The translations under genes and the position numbers were made by a program. A model generated the notes under the pieces. That model was not told where the DNA came from. It worked only from the letters and a program-made list of their open reading frames with translations, and searched no databases. A DNA stretch of 64,000 nt from NCBI GenBank assembly GCA_028293825.1, contig JAQGNY010000019.1, positions 1-64,000 on the forward strand, written 5' to 3'. Origin of the DNA: Verrucomicrobiaceae bacterium (GTDB taxonomy: Bacteria; Pseudomonadota; Gammaproteobacteria; Pseudomonadales; CAMLJR01). Shown here piece after piece: positions 56,377 through 64,000 of this stretch. How positions within the stretch are numbered: position 1 is the stretch's first letter; each line of letters begins with the position of its first letter.

Positions 56377-56682
56377 TTAGCGTTGGATTTTGTAGGGCTG
56401 CAGGTCACCGTTGCGCGCGAGCGATGACTCAACCCGTCCCAACTGCGGCATCTGTTTGATGAAATTAGCGAAGTGCTCGCCGTTGAAGTGGTCAGCCAGC
56501 GCGGCTTCGTCCTCCCATAACTCAAGCAGATAAAAGGTCAGCGGATCGCCGAGATCGGCGGTGAAGCGATAAACCAAGCAACCTGGTTCGCGCTGCGAGC
56601 CAGCCATGGTCTGCTCCAGCAGGGCGATCAATTGTTCGCGTTCAGTGGTGATGGCGGTCAGCTTTACATCGATCAGGATCAT
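56377..56682 (-). CDS. antibiotic-biosynthesis-monooxygenase (ABM) fold protein
   Basis: I start at the ATG at 56680-56682, preceded by AGGAAA; an upstream in-frame start is weaker. The 101-residue ferredoxin-like fold shows REPGCLVYRFTADLGDPLTF and LLELWEDEAALADHFNGEHF, typical of YgiN/ABM proteins. These are cofactor-free monooxygenases or quinol-handling proteins. It lies between the esterase and the VOC-hotdog operon on the same strand, separated from the latter by a terminator. Confidence 0.8.
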   Translation of the reverse strand: MILIDVKLTAITTEREQLIALLEQTMAGSQREPGCLVYRFTADLGDPLTFYLLELWEDEAALADHFNGEHFANFIKQMPQLGRVESSLARNGDLQPYKIQR

Positions 56683-56770
56683 TCTTATTTTCCTCGCGAG
56701 CACTCATTGGCTCGTTAACGCGGAGGTCGTATTCGCTATCTCTATCAACCTGAATCTGTATCTATAAATG

Positions 56771-56799
56771 AAAAATGCCGGCATCACGCCGGCATTTTT
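56771..56799. terminator. terminator between VOC gene and ABM gene
   Basis: AAAAATGCCGGC, loop ATCAC, GCCGGCATTTTT: a perfect 12-bp stem including A/T runs, active in either direction and likely ending the minus-strand operon that starts at the acyl-CoA dehydrogenase. Confidence 0.85.
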
Positions 56800-56841
56800 A
56801 CTTCTGGATCAGGCCGTCATTAAGCGGCGGCGAGACTCAGA

Positions 56842-57360
56842 TCAGCTGCCGTATTTCTTGTCCCAATCAGCTTGGGTTTCTGGCGCGTGGTGCCATACGC
56901 CGTCTTGATGGGTTTCGTAAGGTGCGGCAACTTCGATCAACACACCGTGTGCGCTTTTCGGGCCGACCCATGCCCATTGTTGCCAGGGCATTTCTTCGTC
57001 GTTGTAGGTTTTGCCGCCGCCCAGCACTTGAATGCCTTCAGCCGACAGTTTCGCCATCGCACCGGCGACGTCGTTGGTGGTAAAGCACAGGTGATGCACG
57101 TGCTCGCCGACTTTCTCCAGTCGATCGCCCATTGGCGTTCCAGCGGAGGGTTGAATGAATTGAATCTCGGTGCCGTGGTGCGATACGAACGTCGCCCACT
57201 TCATGCCTTCATCGGCGCCGCTGGAAAAGCTGTCAACGCGCACCAGCTTGTCTTGCAGTTGGCCGGGATCGAGCACGCGCAGGATTTTCGTCCAGTCGTT
57301 TACCGCAGCATCAAGATCTCTTACTACCATGCATACGTGTGCAAAGGGACCGCTTGGCAT
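56842..57360 (-). CDS. VOC-superfamily protein (methylmalonyl-CoA epimerase-like)
   Basis: The 172-residue protein has two beta-alpha-beta repeats of the vicinal-oxygen-chelate fold. The metal residues are likely His in FAHVCMVVRDLD, His/Glu in HGTEIQFIQPS, His in HVHHLCFTTNDV and Glu in GVLIEVAAP, as in methylmalonyl-CoA epimerase. I start at the ATG at 57358-57360, with GAGGAG 10 nt before. It is the last gene of an operon with two hotdog proteins and an acyl-CoA dehydrogenase, so action on an acyl-CoA is likely. The exact reaction is not fixed. Confidence 0.82.
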   Translation of the reverse strand: MPSGPFAHVCMVVRDLDAAVNDWTKILRVLDPGQLQDKLVRVDSFSSGADEGMKWATFVSHHGTEIQFIQPSAGTPMGDRLEKVGEHVHHLCFTTNDVAGAMAKLSAEGIQVLGGGKTYNDEEMPWQQWAWVGPKSAHGVLIEVAAPYETHQDGVWHHAPETQADWDKKYGS

Positions 57361-57409
57361 AATCAATTACTCCTCAGGATTAGACGCTTGCACGTCTTAT
57401 GACTTCAAA

Positions 57410-57832
57410 TTAAACGGCAATACTCACTACGGCGACGCCCTTGATGACCAAGTCACGTGCGTCGGCTTTCAGCCAAACATCGCATGTGATGCGCGTGCCG
57501 CTGGCATCGATCGCAATGTCGGTAACGCTGCCGGCCGCTTCAACAGCGTCGCCCCCCAACACGTTATCGACGTAACGAACGTCCAATGACTCAATAGTGC
57601 TACCGGGAATGGCCTTCTTCAACATGTTAATGATGTAAGCGAGGTTGGCCGGACCCTGGTTGATGACGCGATCGCCCAGCCCTTTGGCTTTCACGACCTC
57701 GACATCGAGATGGATTGGGTTGGGGTCATGCAAAGCCACGGCCCAGGTTTTCATCCACTCCGGATCGACAAATTCGAGACGGAAAGGTTGCAGTGCAGTA
57801 CCGACAGTCAGGTTGCTTGCGGACGATGTCAT
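57410..57832 (-). CDS. MaoC-like hotdog hydratase/dehydratase, C-type subunit
   Basis: The 140-residue hotdog protein carries the hydratase-type block VALHDPNPIHLDVEVVKAKG (Asp and His active residues) and VINQGPANLAYIINML. Its first four bases overlap the end of the FAS1-like partner (ATGA), so the two are co-translated. They probably form a heteromeric enoyl-CoA hydratase, as known for split MaoC pairs. Confidence 0.85.
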   Translation of the reverse strand: MTSSASNLTVGTALQPFRLEFVDPEWMKTWAVALHDPNPIHLDVEVVKAKGLGDRVINQGPANLAYIINMLKKAIPGSTIESLDVRYVDNVLGGDAVEAAGSVTDIAIDASGTRITCDVWLKADARDLVIKGVAVVSIAV

Positions 57833-58278
57833 ACCAGATTCCTCCGCGGTAGAGCCCAGGTATTGGTGGTGCTGAGCACGGGCGTGCCATCCGGCAAGCT
57901 CAGGCGCAATTCGTATTCGAGCATGTCCATCGCGCCGAATTTACGGCTGGGTTTGCGCGTCAGGCTTTTGATTTCGCCGGTGACAAGGTAGGGCTGATCC
58001 ACTTTCAACGGCTGTTGAAAAGTAACTTGCGAGCCGCCCATCATCGGGCCTTCTTCGACGTCGAATTCGCACACTTGGCACAAGCCGGCTACGGTTTGAC
58101 CCATACCGACCTGAGTGCCGATAAAGAAATAAATTTCATGCGCGGTGCCATCGGCTGCCGGCTCAACACCGGTCGAGCGGCACAGCGCGGCGTTTTCTGC
58201 CGAATCGATAGTAAAAGGCTTGTCGCCCGAGAGTGAAAATCCGGCAACGGCCGGCGCGGGTGGAAATTCAACAGTCAC
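57829..58278 (-). CDS. FAS1-like/MaoC N-terminal hotdog protein
   Basis: The 149-residue protein fits the non-catalytic N-terminal hotdog of split MaoC enzymes (AADGTAHEIYFFIGTQVGMG, then VTFQQPLKVDQPYLVTGEI), which binds the acyl-CoA tail while the partner supplies the Asp/His. Overlap with the next gene and the 51-bp gap after the acyl-CoA dehydrogenase place it in one operon. Bulky-chain (for example steroid side-chain) hydratases use such pairs. Confidence 0.75.
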   Translation of the reverse strand: MTVEFPPAPAVAGFSLSGDKPFTIDSAENAALCRSTGVEPAADGTAHEIYFFIGTQVGMGQTVAGLCQVCEFDVEEGPMMGGSQVTFQQPLKVDQPYLVTGEIKSLTRKPSRKFGAMDMLEYELRLSLPDGTPVLSTTNTWALPRRNLV

Positions 58279-58332
58279 TCAATATTCTCCTGCTTATCAT
58301 TGAGAGCGCGCCAGCTAAGGCGCGCGTGGGCA

Positions 58333-59496
58333 TCAGAACGAGCGTGGTAAGCCAAAGCTTTCAGCGATCGAATTGCGCACCATTTCGTTAGAGATTGGCG
58401 TCATCCGCAGAATACGATGATCGCGCCAGTAGCGTTGCATATCGGTTTCCGCCGAGTAGCCCATGCCGCCGAGGATCTGAATGCCGAGATCGGCAGCCTT
58501 GACGGCTTTTTCGGTGGCGACCATTTTCAGCATGTTCGCTTTGACGCCGCATTCCTGTCCGGTGCCTTGCAGCCACGACACGTAAAACAGCATCAACTCG
58601 ACTTCCTGCTGCCAAGTGGCGATATCGGCGATGTAATGCTGAATGATCTGGAACTGGCCGATGATTTTGCCGAATGCCTTGCGCTGTTTGACGTATTCGA
58701 GCGCATCTTCAAGCACCCCGTCGATGGCACCGAGGCACTGCGCGCCGACCATGATGCGTTCGTTGTTGAGCGTCGGCAGCATCATGTACCAGGCTTTGCC
58801 GGGCTCGCCGAGTACATCGGCGTCTGGTACGAACACGTCGTCGTAAGTGACCGAGCACGAACCCATCGCGCGCATGCCGAGCTTCGGCAACAGCGTGGCG
58901 GTGATGCCGGGCGTTTTAGCGTCGATGAAGAACAAGCTCAAACCGTGGTGACGTTTTTCGACATTTTTGTCGCTGCGTGCGAGCACCAGCAGACGATCGG
59001 CAACCTTAGCGCCAGTGGTCCACATTTTGGCGCCGTTAACTATCCAGCCGCCGTCCACTTTAGTGGCATAAGTTTTCATTGCGCCGAGGACGTCAGTTCC
59101 GCCGTCCGGCTCTGTCATCGACAACGCGACGCGCAGTTTGCCTTCGGCCATTGGCCGCAACCAACGCTCTTTCTGTTCGTCGGTGCCATAAACACCGATC
59201 GATTTGGCGCCGCCGAATGAGGTCAACCCCCAGGTCCACAGCAGGCCGCCTGCGGTGCGGGCGAATTCACGGGCGAAGATCATCTGCATGGTGATGTCAC
59301 CACCGAGACCGCCCCATTCCTCGGGAATGCCGATACCGAAGAAGCCGGCTTCCGCTAATTTGTCCCACAATGGCAGGGGATAGTTTTCCTCGTCCGCTTC
59401 GAGTTTGCGCATCCAGTCTTTAGGCGCTTCGGCGTTGACCCACCGGCGCACTACGTCCCGAAAAGCAATTTGTTCTTCACTCAGCGAAAAATCCAT
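58333..59496 (-). CDS. acyl-CoA dehydrogenase
   Basis: The 387-residue flavoenzyme introduces a double bond into an acyl-CoA. The ATG at 59494-59496 follows GGAGG. Family blocks include EEWGGLGGDITMQMIFAREF, ALSMTEPDGGTDV, WIVNGAKMWTTGA and ILGGMGYSAETDMQRYWRD. At the usual catalytic Glu position of the IxEGT motif the sequence is MTPIS with Pro367, so the base must be elsewhere, as in the subgroups with the Glu in an earlier helix, or activity differs. First gene of the operon with two hotdog proteins and VOC. Confidence 0.9.
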   Translation of the reverse strand: MDFSLSEEQIAFRDVVRRWVNAEAPKDWMRKLEADEENYPLPLWDKLAEAGFFGIGIPEEWGGLGGDITMQMIFAREFARTAGGLLWTWGLTSFGGAKSIGVYGTDEQKERWLRPMAEGKLRVALSMTEPDGGTDVLGAMKTYATKVDGGWIVNGAKMWTTGAKVADRLLVLARSDKNVEKRHHGLSLFFIDAKTPGITATLLPKLGMRAMGSCSVTYDDVFVPDADVLGEPGKAWYMMLPTLNNERIMVGAQCLGAIDGVLEDALEYVKQRKAFGKIIGQFQIIQHYIADIATWQQEVELMLFYVSWLQGTGQECGVKANMLKMVATEKAVKAADLGIQILGGMGYSAETDMQRYWRDHRILRMTPISNEMVRNSIAESFGLPRSF

Positions 59497-59848
59497 CAAA
59501 ACCTCCGGCGGGGAATGGCAAAAACAGTTGTGCGTTGTCGATTATAAAGATTCGACTAACAATGTGCGGCAAATTTGCTGCGGGCAAAGCCCGGCAATGC
59601 TAGGGCGCGGTCGCAATGGTGTCAACGCGACAGCTCGGATCGACTTACCGAGCTGCCGCATTTTTGAAAACCCGGATTTCAATTCGATGGTGATCCGAGC
59701 GGCGCAATCTCGAATTCCCGCTGTGGTTTTTCATCACTGCGCTTCTTTTTGAAAGTAGGCCCGAAAATTTAAAATAAGCCTGAAAATTTAAAGTAAGCGC
59801 GAAAAGAAAAATAAGTGCGTGACGTCCCGGGGTCCGTACTAAAGGAAT
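59497..59848. other. intergenic, contains 19-bp tandem repeat
   Basis: This gap lies between the P450 (minus, ends 59849) and the acyl-CoA dehydrogenase operon. At 59759-59815 three 19-bp units follow one another: GCCCGAAAATTTAAAATAA, GCCTGAAAATTTAAAGTAA and GCGCGAAAAGAAAAATAAG. No gene is seen. Confidence 0.5.
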
Positions 59849-61054
59849 TCACCACACCAGCGGCAGACAATCCGGCTGAATAACGCCGCCCAAAAACGTT
59901 TTTATTTTTGCGTTCGGCGCGATGCGAAACAATGGAATGGCTTTGAGGAATTCCTCCAGCGCGATAATTACTTCGCGCCGTGCCAGTGGTGCGCCCAAGC
60001 AGCGGTGCACGCCGTAACCGAAATTCAAATGGCGCGGATTGCGGTCGAGAATAATCGCATTTGGATTTTCGAAGGCCGCCGGATCGCGATTGGCCACCAT
60101 CGGCGTCATGATTACTTTGTCTCCGGGCATCACCTGCGCGCCGGCAATTTGCACCGGTTTTATGCAGGTGCGTGCCTGCATCGCGGGCGAATACGCACGC
60201 ATTAATTCTTCGACGGCGAGCGGAATTTTATCGGGATTTTCGCGCAGAAAAATCTGATCTTCGGGATGCTCAGCCAAATGCCGAAAATGCAAAGCAACCG
60301 TAGTCGAAACCGTATCCATGCCGCCGATAAATAAATTAAAACAGAAACCAAATAATTCATCGGTCGACCATTTGCGACCATCGATTTCGGCGTTGATGCC
60401 GTACGTAATTAAATCGTCGCGCGGATTTTTGCGGCGGTCTTCGATTTCTTCCAGCAAATAATCCTTAACCGAACGGGTCGCCGCAATAATGTTGTCGATG
60501 TTGGGATCATGCAGCAGGCCCTTTTCCCATTTTAGAAAATCCTCGACCTTGCTCATCGGCAAGCCCATTAATTCGAGGAAAACGGCAATCGGAAAGCGAA
60601 ACGCAAACTCGTTGACGAACTCGCACTGGCCGCGATCCTTGAATTCATCGATGTATTGCCGCGCATAAGTGCGCACGCGTTCATCCAGCGCTGCCATGCG
60701 ACGCGGTGCAAACAGCGGATTTAATACCGCGCGAAAAAAGCCGTGATTTGGCGGATCGATTTCCGCCGGCACCAAGCTCCAGGTATCGCCGAGAAACTTC
60801 GAAAACGGCGCGAAATCCTTCACCGAAAAATGCTCGGTATCCGCATACACGTTTTGCATGTCGACAGCGCGCGGGAAAAACCATGCGCCTTCAATGCCGA
60901 GATAACCGCCCGGCACATACACAGCGGCGGGGCCGTTGTGCAAATCGGGAATCATGTGATCGAAAGGATTTTCCTCGGTGACTTGACCGAGCACTAATGG
61001 AAACGTGCCTACTAAATGCGCTGGCACGTGAGCGGGAATCGTTGCTGCATTCAT
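59849..61054 (-). CDS. cytochrome P450
   Basis: The 401-residue soluble P450 has the heme loop NFGYGVHRCLGAP with Cys352, the I-helix FIGGMDTVSTTVALHF (oxygen-activating Asp-Thr) and the K-helix EELMRAY. It has no attached reductase. It is preceded by the AT-rich gap of 61055-61505 on its 5' side. With the other P450 at 50896 it gives two oxygenation steps. Sequence style is like P450s that act on terpenoids, but I cannot assign a substrate. Confidence 0.93.
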   Translation of the reverse strand: MNAATIPAHVPAHLVGTFPLVLGQVTEENPFDHMIPDLHNGPAAVYVPGGYLGIEGAWFFPRAVDMQNVYADTEHFSVKDFAPFSKFLGDTWSLVPAEIDPPNHGFFRAVLNPLFAPRRMAALDERVRTYARQYIDEFKDRGQCEFVNEFAFRFPIAVFLELMGLPMSKVEDFLKWEKGLLHDPNIDNIIAATRSVKDYLLEEIEDRRKNPRDDLITYGINAEIDGRKWSTDELFGFCFNLFIGGMDTVSTTVALHFRHLAEHPEDQIFLRENPDKIPLAVEELMRAYSPAMQARTCIKPVQIAGAQVMPGDKVIMTPMVANRDPAAFENPNAIILDRNPRHLNFGYGVHRCLGAPLARREVIIALEEFLKAIPLFRIAPNAKIKTFLGGVIQPDCLPLVW

Positions 61055-61505
61055 TGGCGTATCTCCTGTCTAGCGCGCCGAAATACGCGCCTGATTTTTA
61101 TAATTGCCGCGTCGAGTGCTGTTCGCGGATAGCTTCGCGGGCGGATAGGTGTTCCAGCTCGGTCATATTTTTCTTTCTTAGTGCCTGGCGTGGTTGGTTG
61201 GTGGGGGATATAGAATATATTATCCATCGCCCTGATCCTATGACAAAACCAATGAAACTCTAACCCTGCAAGACGAACGCGATATCGCTGCGGTTATCGT
61301 TTGTTATGGAACCGGAATCGATACGCGCGATTTGTTATTGTTCAGTACCTGCTTTGCTCGCTGGAAGATAAAAAAGCGCCGGTTTAACGCGGTGCGAATT
61401 ACCTAAATTTATTTTAGAAATCGGCAATACACTCTCGGTGTATTGCCGCTCAGCCGCATGTAATTGCGCGACCGCTATTGATGTTGTCGCCTTGGTAATT
61501 TATCT
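61055..61505. other. divergent intergenic region, no gene
   Basis: This gap lies between the second P450 (minus) and the glycosyltransferase-like gene (plus). A frame at 60997-61263 overlaps the P450 and has no domain. A hairpin GCAATACACTCTCGGTGTATTGC at about 61423-61445 has an 8-bp stem and may be a regulatory or dispersed element. Confidence 0.4.
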
Positions 61506-62858
61506 GTGAATCCATCTATTCAGGTTTTAATCATTGGTTATGTGTGGCCCGAACCGCGTTCGTCGGCTGCGGGCGCGCAGATGCTGCAATTGATCGAGTT
61601 ATGTTTAGCGCAGCAGTGGGCCGTAACCTTTGCAAGCCCGGCACAACCTGGCGCACAACGCGCGGATTTGTCGATATTAGGCGTTACCGAGCAGAGCATT
61701 GCGCTTAATTGCAGTAGTTTCGACACGTGGGTGCACGCGTTGCAGCCCGCTCTCGTTATCTTTGATCGTTTTATGATGGAAGAGCAGTTCGGTTGGCGTG
61801 TTGCCGAGCAATGCCCGCAGGCGCTGCGGGTGCTGGCAACAGCGGATCTGCACAGTCTGCGCGAAGCGCGTCAGCAACAATTACGTGAATGGTTGCGTGA
61901 AGGTGGAGCAGCGACCGGACTACTTGTGCCGAGCGTGACGCCGGCCTATCTTTACGCATTCATGGCAACGCTGGATGTAACGCAGCGCGAAATTGCTGCA
62001 ATTTTCCGCAGCGATATCACACTGCTGGTGTCGGATTTTGAAATCGAATTACTGACGCAATATTTTCAGGTTCCGTCATTTTTGCTAGCGTACTGTCCCT
62101 TGTTACCCGATGCCCCAGATACAGCTGCATGGCGGAGTTTTGCCGAGCGTGCAAATTTTATTAGCATCGGTAATTTTTTGCACGCGCCAAACTGGGATGC
62201 TGCGCTGTTATTAAAAGAAGCAGTGTGGCCGTTGATTCGCGCGCAATTGCCTGCAGCACAATTATTTGTTTACGGTGCATACACGCCGCAGAAAGCAGTG
62301 AACCTGCACAATCCTGCGCAAGGTTTCAACGTGATGGGTTGGGCTGCAGATGCGTTCACGGTCATGCATAGCGCGCGTGTTTGTTTGGCGCCGCTGCGCT
62401 TTGGTGCCGGCATCAAAGGCAAGCTTATCGATGCAATGTTATGCGGCACGGCCAGCGTAACAACGTCGATTGGCGTAGAGGGAATGGGGGCGAATGATCC
62501 CGTCGAAATGAATAAGCCGGTATGGAGTGGCGCAGTGACGGATAGCGCTCAAGCGTTTGCCGATGCAGCGGTGCAGCTGCATGAAAACGCTGCGAGCTGG
62601 CAGCGTGCGCAACAACAAGGGCTGCTAATTCTGCAGCAGCGTTTTGATAAAGCAGTATTTGGCGCGGCGCTGATTGAGCGGCTGCAGCAAGCGCTTGAAC
62701 ATCGCGAACGCAATCGCCGCAATAATTTTATCGGCGCCATGTTGCAGCATCATCAACATAAGAGCACGCATTACATGGCGCGTTGGATAGAAGCTAAAAA
62801 TATCGAAGCTAAAAATAACAAAGGCACCAACGTCGAAAAATCGCCCACAGTATCCTGA
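61506..62858 (+). CDS. glycosyltransferase-like protein (GT-B fold)
   Basis: The 450-residue protein starts with GTG at 61506. The N-terminal half (VLIIGYVWPEPRSSAAGAQM) and the C-terminal donor-site region (VYGAYTPQKAVNLHNPAQGF, MHSARVCLAPLRFGAGIKGK and then IDAMLCGTASVTTSIGVEGM) follow the GT4-type glycosyltransferase pattern. The acidic residue before GxGxxGK marks the nucleotide-sugar site. The tail is basic with repeated IEAKN. No sugar-modifying genes are near, so its acceptor is unknown; it converges with the SDR gene. Confidence 0.75.
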   Translation: MNPSIQVLIIGYVWPEPRSSAAGAQMLQLIELCLAQQWAVTFASPAQPGAQRADLSILGVTEQSIALNCSSFDTWVHALQPALVIFDRFMMEEQFGWRVAEQCPQALRVLATADLHSLREARQQQLREWLREGGAATGLLVPSVTPAYLYAFMATLDVTQREIAAIFRSDITLLVSDFEIELLTQYFQVPSFLLAYCPLLPDAPDTAAWRSFAERANFISIGNFLHAPNWDAALLLKEAVWPLIRAQLPAAQLFVYGAYTPQKAVNLHNPAQGFNVMGWAADAFTVMHSARVCLAPLRFGAGIKGKLIDAMLCGTASVTTSIGVEGMGANDPVEMNKPVWSGAVTDSAQAFADAAVQLHENAASWQRAQQQGLLILQQRFDKAVFGAALIERLQQALEHRERNRRNNFIGAMLQHHQHKSTHYMARWIEAKNIEAKNNKGTNVEKSPTVS

Positions 62859-62864
62859 CGAGTT

Positions 62865-63638
62865 TTAAATGTGCATGCCGCCGTCGACAATAATTGTTTG
62901 CCCATTGATATAGCGCGCGCGATTCGACGCTAAAAAAACCACCGCCTCAGCCACTTCCTCGCCGGTGCCGAAACGACGCAACGGCACACGCTTGCGCTGC
63001 GTTTCCCATATTTCCGGCGTGTACATGGTCTGCATAAATTGTTCGCCGAGGCCGGCGTTGATAATTCCCGGTGCCACCGAATTCGAACGAATATTGTAAC
63101 GGCCTTCCTCGCGCGCAATTGCTTTGCCGAGCATTTCGATACCGGCTTTCGGTACCGCCGACAAAGCATCGCCGGGTGGATAGCTGTACATCGCGAACGA
63201 AATGACATTGACGAAATTGCCGCCACCGTTGCGGCGCAAAATCGGAATCGCCGCGCGCGCAAGTTTGGTGTAACCGATCAATTCGGTTTGAAAGACATCG
63301 TCCCATTGCTCGTCGCTGATGTCGGAAACGAACGGTTGCGCAATGCTGGCGCCGCACGCAAAAACTACCGTGCCGATTGGGCCCAATTTTTCTTCGGCCT
63401 GCTGCAATGCCGTGCGAATCGATTGCTGATCGCGAATATCGAGCGGCGCATAAGCGCTATTGCACAGCGGCGCCAATTCTTCGCTCAGCGCGCTCGCCGC
63501 CGTTTGATTCGAGCGATAGGTAAAAAATACGTTGTCCCATTCCGCGGCTAACAATTTACATATGGCGCGACCGATACCGCCGGAGCCGCCGACAACAAAG
63601 GCCGTACCTGATTGGGATTTTGATTTTGATTCGGTCAT
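62865..63638 (-). CDS. short-chain dehydrogenase/reductase-like protein lacking the catalytic Tyr
   Basis: The 257-residue protein has the nucleotide-binding GGSGGIGRAICKLL, the NAG-like VFACGAS and the C-terminal INGQTIIVDGG. The active Ser (Ser147 in NVISFAM) and Lys164 are in place, but the YxxxK Tyr is replaced by Ser160 (SAVPK). Spacing from Ser147 to residue 160 is the usual 13, so this is a true substitution and not a misalignment. It may have changed chemistry or no redox activity. It lies next to the tRNA-Gly and converges with the glycosyltransferase gene. Confidence 0.85.
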   Translation of the reverse strand: MTESKSKSQSGTAFVVGGSGGIGRAICKLLAAEWDNVFFTYRSNQTAASALSEELAPLCNSAYAPLDIRDQQSIRTALQQAEEKLGPIGTVVFACGASIAQPFVSDISDEQWDDVFQTELIGYTKLARAAIPILRRNGGGNFVNVISFAMYSYPPGDALSAVPKAGIEMLGKAIAREEGRYNIRSNSVAPGIINAGLGEQFMQTMYTPEIWETQRKRVPLRRFGTGEEVAEAVVFLASNRARYINGQTIIVDGGMHI

Positions 63639-63721
63639 CGCGGTCTCTTTTTTTAGGAGCCGTTGCGGTTGCGGGCAGCGTGCTAATTCGCAGAATTTAA
63701 ATTAATAAGAGGGCGCGAAAA

Positions 63722-63795
63722 TGGAGCGGGTGATGGGAATCGAACCCACACTAGTAGCTTGGGAAGCTACAGTTCTACCATTGAACTACACCCGC
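63722..63795 (-). tRNA. tRNA-Gly(CCC)
   Basis: Minus strand: acceptor GCGGGTG pairs with CACCCGC, D arm region AGTTCAATGGTAGAACT, anticodon arm GTAGC-TTCCCAA-GCTAC with anticodon CCC (codon GGG), T arm GTGGGTTCGATTCCCAT, and encoded CCA at 63722-63724. A tyrosine recombinase gene lies 117 bp to the right, on its 5' side. Confidence 0.95.
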
Positions 63796-63912
63796 ATAGC
63801 CTAAGCTATTGAAATTAAATAGCTTTATCTCTTTGCTTTGTCTCACGCAATATTGCCGATTGCGCTCATAAGATGTTGATTTGCCTTAATAGCGGGCTGC
63901 ATTGTGAGACAG

Positions 63913-64000
63913 CTATTTCGTTGGGTCAATGACGCGAATGCCGCGTCGATAATGTTTGCGTGTCATCGATACATTGGAGTGTCCGAGAATTTCTTGGGCG
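63913..64000 (-). CDS. tyrosine recombinase (phage-type integrase), C-terminal end
   Basis: The minus strand from the window edge to TAG at 63913-63915 encodes AQEILGHSNVSMTRKHYRRG and then IRVIDPTK. GHSN carries the conserved His of box C, and the Tyr in KHYRRG is the expected nucleophile. Only the last 28 residues are inside the window; the Arg and first His lie outside. It is probably the integrase of an element to the right of tRNA-Gly. Confidence 0.85.
   Translation of the reverse strand, partial: AQEILGHSNVSMTRKHYRRGIRVIDPTK

Overview
The window reads as one chromosomal segment of a Gram-negative gammaproteobacterium. The evidence is a fused nuoCD in a 13-gene nuo operon, several TonB-dependent receptors, an OmpA/MotY-like protein, outer-membrane barrels ending in Phe, and gammaproteobacterial-style RNase T, PyrC and peroxiredoxin. 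A placement near Cellvibrionales-type marine or soil bacteria is only an inference. Most of the window has moderately high GC; about 7.8-13.4 kb is clearly more AT-rich.

Layout. 0-7.2 kb: the N-terminal part of a KaiC/RadA-like ATPase, a TlpA-like thioredoxin convergent with a cysteine-motif outer-membrane protein, a decayed TonB-receptor tail, an NTF2-like protein, a CHASE3-GAF-PAS-PAS-GGDEF diguanylate cyclase and a conserved hypothetical. 7.3-7.7 kb: a 21-bp-period tandem array. 7.8-12.0 kb: an island of small unrelated genes (membrane protein, LprI-like, unknown, SEC-C protein, two exported proteins). Most of these are separated by a 76-bp hairpin element and by a second repeat that ends in GTTAG/GTTAA just before the next start codon. 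12.1-15.5 kb: a partial copy of the 3' end of leuA, a PEP-CTERM protein, the intact leuA and a leucine-rich leader peptide with an attenuator. 16-17.2 kb: two small genes and tRNA-Ser(CGA), with a partial repeat of the tRNA 3' end downstream. 17.5-32.7 kb: nuoABCDEFGHIJKLMN. 32.9-42.4 kb: 2-Cys peroxiredoxin, TonB receptor, a second 21-bp array, rnt-pyrC, a MotY-like protein, a second GGDEF protein and a CBS-domain protein. 42.8-63.6 kb: a catabolic region. It holds a limonene-epoxide-hydrolase-like protein, a large alpha/beta hydrolase, two TetR regulators, a TonB receptor, two P450s, a broken alcohol dehydrogenase, a GMC oxidoreductase, an EstB-like serine hydrolase, a monooxygenase-fold protein, VOC, two hotdog dehydratases, an acyl-CoA dehydrogenase, a glycosyltransferase and an atypical SDR. 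63.7-64 kb: tRNA-Gly(CCC) and the C-terminus of a tyrosine recombinase, so another mobile element probably begins at the right edge.

How the parts work together. The nuo operon encodes a complete 13-subunit complex I. The 42.8-63.6 kb region has the parts expected for uptake (TonB receptor), oxygenation (P450s), alcohol oxidation (GMC, ADH, SDR), ester or lactone cleavage (hydrolases) and CoA-dependent breakdown (acyl-CoA dehydrogenase plus MaoC-like hydratases) of a bulky hydrophobic, perhaps terpenoid or steroid-like, compound. That substrate is inference. The most unusual parts are the repeat-spaced cassette-like island beside the duplicated leuA end, the leu attenuator, and the two 21-bp arrays with small palindromic cores.
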